DNA of 64,000 nt from Pseudomonadota bacterium (GTDB taxonomy: Bacteria > Pseudomonadota > Alphaproteobacteria > Rhizobiales > Methylopilaceae): assembly GCA_023388965.1 (NCBI GenBank), contig JAEWFF010000014.1:62001-126000 (forward strand). Direction: 5' to 3'. Positions 23,135-29,816 of the stretch are shown here, piece after piece. The translations under genes and the position numbers were made by a program. The notes beneath the pieces were generated by a model. It ran no database searches, was not told the DNA's origin, and saw only the letters and a list, made by a program, of their open reading frames with translations. Each line of letters begins with the position of its first letter. Within the stretch, counting starts at the first letter, position 1.

Positions 23135-24805
23135 ATGGTGGCCGACTTCACGTCGCCGGAACTGACCGAACTCGCACGCGTCTCGCCGGCCTGGCCGTTC
23201 GAAGAGGCGCGCAAACTCGTCGCGCGTCTGGAGCGGCGGGGGCCGGGCAAGGGCGATGTGCTGTTCGAGACCGGCTATGGCCCCTCCGGCCTGCCGCATA
23301 TCGGCACGTTCGGCGAAGTCGCGCGCACGACCATGGTGCGCCATGCGTTCCGCGTCCTGACCGGCGATGAGGTGCCGACACGCCTGATCTGCTTCTCGGA
23401 CGACATGGACGGCCTGCGCAAGGTGCCGGACAATGTGCCGAACCGCGACGAACTTGCGAAATATCTCGGCAAGCCGCTGACGGCCGTGCCCGATCCGTTC
23501 GGCAGCCCGGAAGGCTCGTTCGGCGCGGCGAACAATGCGCGGCTGCGCGCCTTCCTCGACCGCTTCGGCTTCGAATACGAATTTGCCAGCGCGACCGAAT
23601 ATTACCGTTCCGGCCGTTTCGACGAGACGCTGCTCGCAATGCTGGCGAAATACGACGAGGTCATGGAGATCATTCTCCCGACGCTCGGACCGGAGCGCCG
23701 CGCGACCTATTCGCCGTTCCTGCCCGTCTGCCCGCGTACGGGCATTGTTCTTCAGGTGCCGATGGTCGATCGCGATGTCGCGGCCGGAACCGTCACCTAT
23801 GTCGACCCGGACACGAACGAGCGTGTAACGACAAAGGTGACGGGCGGCGCGGTCAAGTGCCAGTGGAAGGCGGACTGGGCGCTGCGCTGGGTCGCGCTCG
23901 ACGTCGATTACGAAATGGCCGGCAAGGATCTTATCGACTCCGTTACCCTGTCGTCCAAGATCGCGCGCGTGCTCGGCTCCGAGCCGCCGGAAGGCTTCAA
24001 TTACGAGCTTTTCCTCGACGAGAAGGGCGGCAAGATTTCGAAGTCGAAGGGCAACGGCCTGACGATCGAGGAATGGCTGTCCTATGCCTCGCCGGAAAGC
24101 CTGTCGCAGTTCATGTTCCAGTCGCCGCGCTCGGCCAAGAAACTACACTTCGACGTCATTCCGCGCAATTTCGACGATTATCTGACCTATCTCGACCGCT
24201 TCCCGCAGCAGGAATTGAAAGACAGGCTGCAAAATCCGGTCTGGCACATTCATTCCGGCAATCCGCCGCCGGTCGAGCGCATCGGTTCCGAAAACGTGCA
24301 ATTGTCGTTCTCGATGCTGCTCAACATCGCATCCGTGTCGAATGCCGAAACGGAAGACCAGATGTGGGGCTTCATCCGTCAATACGCGCCCGACGTCGGC
24401 CGCGCGACGCATCCGCGCCTCGGCGCGCTGGTCGGCTATGCGGTGCGCTATTACCACGACTTCGTGAAGCCGAAGAAGGTGTTCGAGGCGCCGGACGAGA
24501 CCGCGCGCGGCGCGCTTCAGGCGCTCGATGCCATGCTGGCCGCGCTGCCGGAAGGCGCGCCGTCCGATGTCATCCAGGCCGCGGTCTACGATGTCGGGCG
24601 TACATATTATCCGGACACGTCCGGCAAGGCGAAATCGCCGGACGGGCGGCCCGGCGTCTCGCAGGCCTGGTTCGGCACGCTCTACAAGACCCTGATCGGT
24701 CAGGAACGCGGACCGCGCTTCGGCTCCTTCGTCGCCGTCTACGGCGTGGAAGGCACACGGGCGCTGATCGCCAAGGCGCTGCGCAACGAACTCGCGGCGG
24801 CGTAA
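23135..24805 (+). CDS. lysS: class I lysyl-tRNA synthetase
   Basis: A 556-residue class I synthetase, the archaeal-type LysRS also found in Alphaproteobacteria. The HIGH-like motif is PHIGTFGE near residue 50 and the KMSKS-like motif is KISKSKGNG near residue 300. It charges tRNA-Lys in the cytosol. Length and the paired motifs exclude the unrelated class II enzyme. It follows the solute-binding gene with a 66-base gap and precedes ytoQ after a repeat. Confidence 0.95.
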   Translation: MVADFTSPELTELARVSPAWPFEEARKLVARLERRGPGKGDVLFETGYGPSGLPHIGTFGEVARTTMVRHAFRVLTGDEVPTRLICFSDDMDGLRKVPDNVPNRDELAKYLGKPLTAVPDPFGSPEGSFGAANNARLRAFLDRFGFEYEFASATEYYRSGRFDETLLAMLAKYDEVMEIILPTLGPERRATYSPFLPVCPRTGIVLQVPMVDRDVAAGTVTYVDPDTNERVTTKVTGGAVKCQWKADWALRWVALDVDYEMAGKDLIDSVTLSSKIARVLGSEPPEGFNYELFLDEKGGKISKSKGNGLTIEEWLSYASPESLSQFMFQSPRSAKKLHFDVIPRNFDDYLTYLDRFPQQELKDRLQNPVWHIHSGNPPPVERIGSENVQLSFSMLLNIASVSNAETEDQMWGFIRQYAPDVGRATHPRLGALVGYAVRYYHDFVKPKKVFEAPDETARGALQALDAMLAALPEGAPSDVIQAAVYDVGRTYYPDTSGKAKSPDGRPGVSQAWFGTLYKTLIGQERGPRFGSFVAVYGVEGTRALIAKALRNELAAA

Positions 24806-24915
24806 GTTCCCCTCCCCTCCTCCGCGAAGCGGGGTGGGGGCAATCCTCACGCCGCATGAACCCCACCCCGGTGCGCTTCGCGCACTCGCCCTCCCCTTTC
24901 AGGGGGAGGGATAAA
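24806..24915. repeat. intergenic repeat of CCCCTCC / GGGGGAGG type
   Basis: The gap between lysS and ytoQ holds inverted modules: CTCCGCGAAGCGGGG, CCCCACCCCGG, GTGCGCTTCGCGCAC and CCTCCCCTTTCAGGGGGAGG. The last is a hairpin with a short loop. Similar C/T-rich palindromes occur after cysA at 60600. It may end or stabilise the lysS transcript. No gene is present. Confidence 0.65.
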
Positions 24916-24926
24916 AGGAGCCTCTC

Positions 24927-25388
24927 ATGCCCGTATTGACCGTCTATCTCTCCGGCGAAATTCACACCGACTGGCGCGAGCAGATCGAAACCGGCGTCAG
25001 GGAAGCCGGGCTCGACATCGTCTTCACCGCGCCGGTGACGATCCATGAGAACAGCGACGATTGCGGCGTGGCCATCCTCGGCGAGGAGGAGAAATCCTTC
25101 TGGAAGGACCGCAAGGGCGCGCAGATGAACGCCATCCGCACGCGCACTCTGATCGAGAAGGCGGACGTGGTCGTCGTGCGTTTCGGCGACAAATACAAGC
25201 AGTGGAATGCGGCCTTCGATGCCGGTTTCGCCTACGGCATCGGCAAGCCGATCATCGTCATGCATGCGCCCGATCTGACGCATCCCCTGAAGGAAGTGGA
25301 TGCGGCCGCGCTCGCGGTTGCGGAAACGCCGGAGCAGATCGTCAATACGCTGCGTTATGTGCTGACCGGCGCGCTGCCGGGGCGGTGA
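24927..25388 (+). CDS. YtoQ family protein
   Basis: A 153-residue cytosolic protein of the YtoQ family: VYLSGEIHTDWREQIETGVR, the central GVAILGEEEKSFWKDRKGAQ and ADVVVVRFGDKYKQWNAAFD, then GKPIIVMHAPDLTHPLKEVD. The fold is expected to be Rossmann-like, near nucleoside 2-deoxyribosyltransferase-type proteins; no reaction is established. AAAAGGAG lies upstream of ATG 24927. Its 3' end converges on the small membrane gene at 25407 with 18 bases between them. Confidence 0.88.
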   Translation: MPVLTVYLSGEIHTDWREQIETGVREAGLDIVFTAPVTIHENSDDCGVAILGEEEKSFWKDRKGAQMNAIRTRTLIEKADVVVVRFGDKYKQWNAAFDAGFAYGIGKPIIVMHAPDLTHPLKEVDAAALAVAETPEQIVNTLRYVLTGALPGR

Positions 25389-25406
25389 TCGCGGAGAGCG
25401 TGCGGA

Positions 25407-25598
25407 TCAGGGCAGGGTGAGGATTGCGAGGATCAGAAGAGCACCTGCAACCGCAAGTTCCTTCCACTCGTAGATGCCGATGCCGAACGCTTTGGGGCTG
25501 TAATAATAATCGTCGTCATCCTGGGCGATGGCGAACGCCACCTTTGCCGCAAGAACAGCGGCAAGGATCGCGAGCCCCGTGGGCACCAGTAGACGCAT
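25407..25598 (-). CDS. small membrane protein of unknown function
   Basis: A 63-residue protein with two hydrophobic helices (LLVPTGLAILAAVLAAKVAF and ELAVAGALLILAILTL) linked by a DDDDYYYSPKAFGIGIYEWK loop. GGAG stands 5 to 8 bases ahead of ATG 25598. The composition is too regular for a chance frame, but no family is recognised. Confidence 0.6.
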   Translation of the reverse strand: MRLLVPTGLAILAAVLAAKVAFAIAQDDDDYYYSPKAFGIGIYEWKELAVAGALLILAILTLP

Positions 25599-25684
25599 AA
25601 CTCCGGCAGACTACTTTAACGGGAAAACCGCGTCAATCGACCTCTATCCGAAAGTCTTACTTCTAGGCGTTGTATAAATTTCGG

Positions 25685-25838
25685 CTAAAAGCGAGTTGTT
25701 TCAGGAAGTTAGTCGTTTTAGGAGCAATGTAATTGCAACTATTCGTGCGCTTCATGTCGTCAAGGCGGGCGTGAACTTCCGCTTCTGAGACGGCTTCGAA
25801 AGACCGGAATGAAAAACCCCGCTTCGGCGGGGTTTTTA
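25685..25838 (+). ncRNA. candidate structured RNA ending in a terminator
   Basis: In this 280-base gene-free gap, CTAAAAGCGA at 25685-25694 can pair with TCGTTTTAG at 25713-25721, a second small hairpin GCAAT/ATTGC follows at 25723-25735, and the segment ends at the strong terminator. TATAAAT near 25674 could serve as a -10 box. No Rfam family is recognised and the terminator could belong only to the opposite gene, so this is a weak call. Confidence 0.25.
25812..25837. terminator. bidirectional Rho-independent terminator
   Basis: An 11-bp stem AAAAACCCCGC / GCGGGGTTTTT closes a TTCG tetraloop. It can act in both directions: 44 bases after the stop of the minus-strand S24 regulator, and at the end of the candidate plus-strand RNA. 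Confidence 0.88.
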
Positions 25839-25881
25839 TTTGTACCTACGGTTCTTGCGGCTCTCGCGTGAACGGGAGAGG

Positions 25882-26511
25882 CTACTGGCTCGACCACAGG
25901 ATGCGCGCGATCCAGGCCACGTCCGCCATCGGGATGGTGCGGTCCTTGTGCGCGGGGTTGAACGAGCGCAGTTCGATCTGCTTTTCGGTCTTGCGGATCA
26001 GTTCCTTTGCCAGCACCTCGCCGTCCGTTGTCTTGACGACGACGCGGTCGCCCTTGCGCGGCTTGGCCGAGGGCGAGACGACGATGATATCGCCCTTGCG
26101 ATAGAGCGGCAGCATGGAATCGCCGGCGATCTCCAGCGCATAGGCGTGATCGTCATCGATGTCGGGCAGGCTTACTTCGTCCCAGCCGCCGCCGACCGGA
26201 AATCCGGCATCGGTGAAGAAGCCGCCGCGTCCCGCCTGCGCAAGGCCGATCAGCGGCACGGTGCGGTTTCCGCCAACTCCGCGCCCGCCGACGACATCGA
26301 GAAAGCTTTCGAGCGAGGCGCCGGTCGCGTGCAGGATCTTTGCAACCGATTCCGTCGAAGGCCAGCGCGGCCGCCCGTCGGCGGCGATGCGTTTCGAGCG
26401 GTTGAACGTGGTGGGATCGAGACCGGCTTTCTTTGCAAGGCCGGAAGCGGACATTCCGTGCACTTCCGCGAGCTGGTCGATCGCGTTCCAGATTCGGTTA
26501 TGGGTGAGCAT
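25882..26511 (-). CDS. XRE-type helix-turn-helix regulator with S24 peptidase domain
   Basis: A 209-residue LexA/CI-like repressor. Residues 5-70 form an HTH DNA-binding domain (LAEVHGMSASGLAKKAGLDP); residues 85-200 form the S24 self-cleavage domain with Ser132 in EIAGDSMLP and Lys169 in GEVLAKEL. Free-standing members of this type are frequent in Hyphomicrobiales chromosomes without any prophage nearby, and no phage genes are present here. The 120 bases before its start are shared with the divergent DUF952 gene and hold a partial palindrome AGGAATTAGTACCT that could be its operator. Confidence 0.88.
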   Translation of the reverse strand: MLTHNRIWNAIDQLAEVHGMSASGLAKKAGLDPTTFNRSKRIAADGRPRWPSTESVAKILHATGASLESFLDVVGGRGVGGNRTVPLIGLAQAGRGGFFTDAGFPVGGGWDEVSLPDIDDDHAYALEIAGDSMLPLYRKGDIIVVSPSAKPRKGDRVVVKTTDGEVLAKELIRKTEKQIELRSFNPAHKDRTIPMADVAWIARILWSSQ

Positions 26512-26632
26512 CGGGCCGCCGTCTTTGGATGAGAAATCACGTAGGAATTAGTACCTCAGAGAGGTTTTGTCCAGCCTCAAATGACGCCTTCGCTTGATTG
26601 GGCGCATCATGCTCTCTAATGCTCGCGTGCCG

Positions 26633-26977
26633 ATGTCCCCGCCGCAGATCATCTATAAAATCGTTCCCGTTGCGCTCTGGCAGGAAGCGCAGGCCGCGGG
26701 CGTGTTTCGCGGCGCGCCCGTCGATCTTGCCGACGGTTTCATTCATTTCTCGACGGCGCAGCAGGTTGCCGAAACCGCGGCCAAACACTTTGCCGGGCAG
26801 AGCGATCTTCTGCTCGTCGCGGTGAATGCGGACGCGCTCGGCGCGCTGAAATGGGTGCCCTCGCGCGGCGGCGCGCTGTTCCCGCATCTTTATGCCGGCA
26901 TGCCGCTCGACGCGGTTCTGTGGTCGAAGCCGCTGCCGTGGGACGGCACGCGCCATGTTTTTCCGGAGCTGTCATGA
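26633..26977 (+). CDS. DUF952 family protein
   Basis: A 114-residue protein with the DUF952 pattern IYKIVPVALWQEAQAAGVFR, LADGFIHFSTAQQVAETAAK, FPHLYAGMPLDAVLW. The family is related to a glutathione S-transferase-like small fold but has no known reaction. ATG 26633 is chosen; ATG 26609 in frame is possible and neither has a good ribosome binding site. The stop overlaps the pyrD start in ATGA, so the two genes are translationally coupled, an arrangement common in Rhizobiales. Confidence 0.88.
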   Translation: MSPPQIIYKIVPVALWQEAQAAGVFRGAPVDLADGFIHFSTAQQVAETAAKHFAGQSDLLLVAVNADALGALKWVPSRGGALFPHLYAGMPLDAVLWSKPLPWDGTRHVFPELS

Positions 26978-28056
26978 TCGGTCTGGCCTGGCCCCTGATG
27001 CGCACGGTGCTGCACGGTATGGACCCGGAGCGCGCGCACGATTTCACGCTGACGGCGCTCGACAGCGTGCCGCTGCCCGATCCGGCGCCCGACGATGCGC
27101 GCCTCGCGGTCGAGGTTCTCGGCATGCGCTTTCCGAATCCGGTCGGTCTTGCCGCCGGTTTTGACAAGGACGCCCGCGTTCCGGACAAGATGCTGAAGCT
27201 CGGTTTCGGCTTCGTCGAATGCGGCTCGATCACGCCGCTGCCGCAGCCGGGCAATGCGAAGCCGCGCGTCTTCCGTCTTCCCGAAGCGCATGGCGTCATC
27301 AATCGCCTCGGCTTCAACAATGGCGGCCATGCCGCCGCCTTGGCGCGCATGAAAGCGCGTGCCGGCCGAGGCGGGATTGTCGGGATCAATATCGGCGCCA
27401 ACAAGGACGCGGCCGACCGCGCGGCGGATTACGCGGCGGGTGTGCGTGCATTCGCGCTGTACGCAACCTATCTCACAGTCAATATCTCGTCGCCCAACAC
27501 GCCGGGCCTGCGCGATCTGCAGGCGAGCTCGGCGCTCGACGATCTATTGCAGCGCGTGGTCGAGGCGCGGGCCGCAAGCGGCGCCAAACCGCCGATCCTG
27601 CTCAAGATCGCGCCCGATCTTGCGCTCGAAGATCTCGACGATGTCGTGGCGGTTGCGCTCGCGCGCGGCATTGACGGTCTCATCGTCTCCAATACGACGC
27701 TCGCGCGCCCCGCCGATGTGCGCGATGTGGCGGCGAAGGAACAGGGCGGCCTGTCGGGCGCGCCTTTGTTCCGCCGCGCGACCTGGATGCTGGCCGAGAC
27801 CGCGCTGCGCGTCGAAGGCAAGCTGCCGCTGATCGGTGTCGGCGGCATTCATTCCGCAGAGACGGCGCTTGCGAAAATACGTGCCGGCGCCAGCCTCATC
27901 CAGGTCTATACAGGCCTGACATTCGAGGGGCCGGGCCTTGTGACCGACATCAAGCAGGGCATCCTGCATGTACTGACGCGCGAGCGGCTGGAAAATTTCA
28001 ACCCACTTGTCGGGCAAGATAGCGAAGCGGTAGCGAAGGCCGGAGCGGGCGGGTGA
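26974..28056 (+). CDS. pyrD: dihydroorotate dehydrogenase (quinone), class 2
   Basis: A 360-residue membrane-associated FMN enzyme that oxidises dihydroorotate to orotate with quinone, the fourth step of pyrimidine synthesis. Class 2 features are the N-terminal amphipathic extension (PLMRTVLHGMDPERAHDFTL), NPVGLAAGFDKDA, GFGFVECGSITP and the catalytic serine in NISSPNTPGLR. FMN contacts are in LIGVGGIHSAETALAKIRAG. It is coupled to the DUF952 gene upstream and followed by a hairpin. Confidence 0.95.
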   Translation: MIGLAWPLMRTVLHGMDPERAHDFTLTALDSVPLPDPAPDDARLAVEVLGMRFPNPVGLAAGFDKDARVPDKMLKLGFGFVECGSITPLPQPGNAKPRVFRLPEAHGVINRLGFNNGGHAAALARMKARAGRGGIVGINIGANKDAADRAADYAAGVRAFALYATYLTVNISSPNTPGLRDLQASSALDDLLQRVVEARAASGAKPPILLKIAPDLALEDLDDVVAVALARGIDGLIVSNTTLARPADVRDVAAKEQGGLSGAPLFRRATWMLAETALRVEGKLPLIGVGGIHSAETALAKIRAGASLIQVYTGLTFEGPGLVTDIKQGILHVLTRERLENFNPLVGQDSEAVAKAGAGG

Positions 28057-28058
28057 TA

Positions 28059-28092
28059 TTCCACGCGGCTCTCGCGGAATTTGTTTTGCTTT
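28059..28092 (+). terminator. probable terminator after pyrD
   Basis: TTCC-A-CGCG at 28059-28067 pairs with CGCGGAA at 28073-28079, with one bulged A, and is followed by TTTGTTTTGCTTTT. The rest of the 136-base gap to the next gene is AT-rich (TATATAACAGTATAG) and likely holds its promoter. Confidence 0.5.
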
Positions 28093-28192
28093 TACTGGAT
28101 ATCGTGAATTTTCTGAAGCAATCTTCTATATAACAGTATAGTTTCGATCCGTACATTTTCCATTACGCCCCTGTGAATCTCCGGAGTCGGCG

Positions 28193-29506
28193 ATGGCGGT
28201 GCGACGTTTTGTGCGTACAGCCTATGCTTGGCTGTCCGGCGGTGCCGAAGATGTAACGGACAGCGAAATACTGCTTCCGACAGGCAAACTGCCGCCTCCC
28301 GTCTGTTTCATATTCGACGGGTCCGCATCGGGGCACGAACTGCTCGTGACGTTGCTGAAGCAGCACAACATCAACGCGCAGATATTCTCCGATCTGAAAT
28401 ATATGAACCGGGCCTACGGCAAGGCCCGCCCCCAGCTCGTCATCCTCGGCTCTTCGCTCGAGCGCCAGCAGCTCGAATCCGTCATTCGACTTTTGTCGGA
28501 GAAGGACTATTCGGGCAGCATCCAGCCCATCGTTACCGCCGCAAACCGCGATGCGGTCAATGCGGCGCTGAAGAAGGTTCGCGGCGTGCGCGTTCTGCCG
28601 ATGATTGCCGAGCCGGTGAAGGCGTCGGCGATCGACATGGTGGTCAAGAGCGAGGGCCTCGCGCGCACGAGCGAGGGGCGGCCGAAGATCGATCTCGATG
28701 TCGCCCTGAAGAACGGGTGGATCGAGTACTGGTATCAGCCCCGGATCGATCTCGACACGCGTCTGCTGTCCGGCGTCGAATGCCTTGCGCGGCTGCGCCA
28801 TCCCGTTCACGGCATTCTGAAGCGCGATTGCTTTCTCGAAGGCGCAAGCGACAGCGCGCGGTTCATTCTTGCTTCCAATGCGGTGCGTACGCTCATCGCG
28901 GACTGGAAACTGTTTCGCGAGTTCGGCCACAACGTCTTCATCAACACGCATATGCCGGCGCTGATCTGGCGCAATGCCCGGATATTCGATGTGCTGAAGC
29001 GCATACGGCCGGGACATGGCGATTGGCCCGGCATCGGCTTCGATATGGATGTGATCCCGGATGTGGATGCGATCGCGCTGGAAAAGATCGCCCATCTTCT
29101 GGTCGACGTGCACAAGGTACGGATCGCGATCAACGAGTTCGACAACGGGGTTGCGTCCCAGATGATGGTGCGCACGTTCAGGCCCGCCGCGCTGAAACTG
29201 CCGCGTGAAATCGCGCATGGCTGTTCGGACGATCCGGCACGGCAGAAGACCTGCCGCGAACTCATCGCCTTCGCGCATGACAGGCAGATGCGCGCGGTGG
29301 CGGTCGGCGTCACCTACAAGGACGATCTCGAATTTCTGGTTGGCGCCGGGTGCGACGCAGCGCAGGGACAGGTGTTCTCGCGGGCCCTGCCGCGCGATCA
29401 GTGCATGATGCTGTTACAGCGTCATTCGCGCGTCAATTCCGGGCCCCGACCTTCAAAAGCCTCAGGATCAGCCAGATCGGGAACACGACCACCGCGCCGA
29501 GCATGA
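28193..29506 (+). CDS. degenerate EAL-domain protein
   Basis: A 437-residue cytosolic protein. Residues 35-150 look like a receiver-type or similar alpha/beta domain (PPVCFIFDGSASGHELLVTL, QLVILGSSLERQQLESVIRL). Residues 165-420 follow the EAL phosphodiesterase fold, but the catalytic signature is altered: the EAL triad is ECL in GVECLARLRHP, and the DDFGTG metal-binding block is replaced by NEFDNG in AINEFDNGVASQ. It is therefore likely to be a catalytically dead cyclic-di-GMP receptor or a protein-interaction module. The 3' end overlaps the convergent DUF6460 gene by 74 bases. Confidence 0.78.
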   Translation: MAVRRFVRTAYAWLSGGAEDVTDSEILLPTGKLPPPVCFIFDGSASGHELLVTLLKQHNINAQIFSDLKYMNRAYGKARPQLVILGSSLERQQLESVIRLLSEKDYSGSIQPIVTAANRDAVNAALKKVRGVRVLPMIAEPVKASAIDMVVKSEGLARTSEGRPKIDLDVALKNGWIEYWYQPRIDLDTRLLSGVECLARLRHPVHGILKRDCFLEGASDSARFILASNAVRTLIADWKLFREFGHNVFINTHMPALIWRNARIFDVLKRIRPGHGDWPGIGFDMDVIPDVDAIALEKIAHLLVDVHKVRIAINEFDNGVASQMMVRTFRPAALKLPREIAHGCSDDPARQKTCRELIAFAHDRQMRAVAVGVTYKDDLEFLVGAGCDAAQGQVFSRALPRDQCMMLLQRHSRVNSGPRPSKASGSARSGTRPPRRA

Positions 29507-29762
29507 ACCAGCGCAGCAGCGTTTCCAGCGCGCCCCAGATATTGTCGAAGAAGTCGTAGAACAGGTCCTGCACCGCGCGCAGGATCGCGAACGCATCGAG
29601 CCCGAAGACTGCGAGGATGACGCCGATCACCACCGACAGCATTGCCAGCTTCGCCAGCACCCAGAGCGGCGAGCCGCCGAAGAAACGGGTCAGCGGATCG
29701 GTGCGGGGAGCTGCGGGTTCGTGGTCGATGGTCTTCGACGGATCGGGGGGAATGTCGCTCAT
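29433..29762 (-). CDS. DUF6460 small membrane protein
   Basis: A 109-residue protein: a polar 25-residue N-terminus, then RFFGGSPLWVLAKLAMLSVV with a membrane helix, a DAFAILRAVQDLFYDFFDNI linker, and a second helix LRWFMLGAVVVFPIWLILRL. The RFFGGSP and GAVVVFPIWL blocks are the DUF6460 signature in Rhizobiales. Function unknown. It overlaps the EAL gene tail-to-tail. Confidence 0.82.
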   Translation of the reverse strand: MSDIPPDPSKTIDHEPAAPRTDPLTRFFGGSPLWVLAKLAMLSVVIGVILAVFGLDAFAILRAVQDLFYDFFDNIWGALETLLRWFMLGAVVVFPIWLILRLLKVGARN

Positions 29763-29816
29763 GGCCGTTTCCTAGCACAGACTGCGGGCCGGCCTCCAGC
29801 GCTCAGGGGCCGGCGT

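Noticed and set aside
24570..25283. 237-codon minus-strand frame across the lysS end, repeat and ytoQ
   Set aside because: It runs antisense through two well-supported genes and an intergenic repeat and shows no domain.
26518..26580. Possible SOS (LexA) box between the S24 regulator and DUF952
   Set aside because: The alphaproteobacterial GTTC-N7-GTTC pattern is not visible; only an imperfect palindrome is present.
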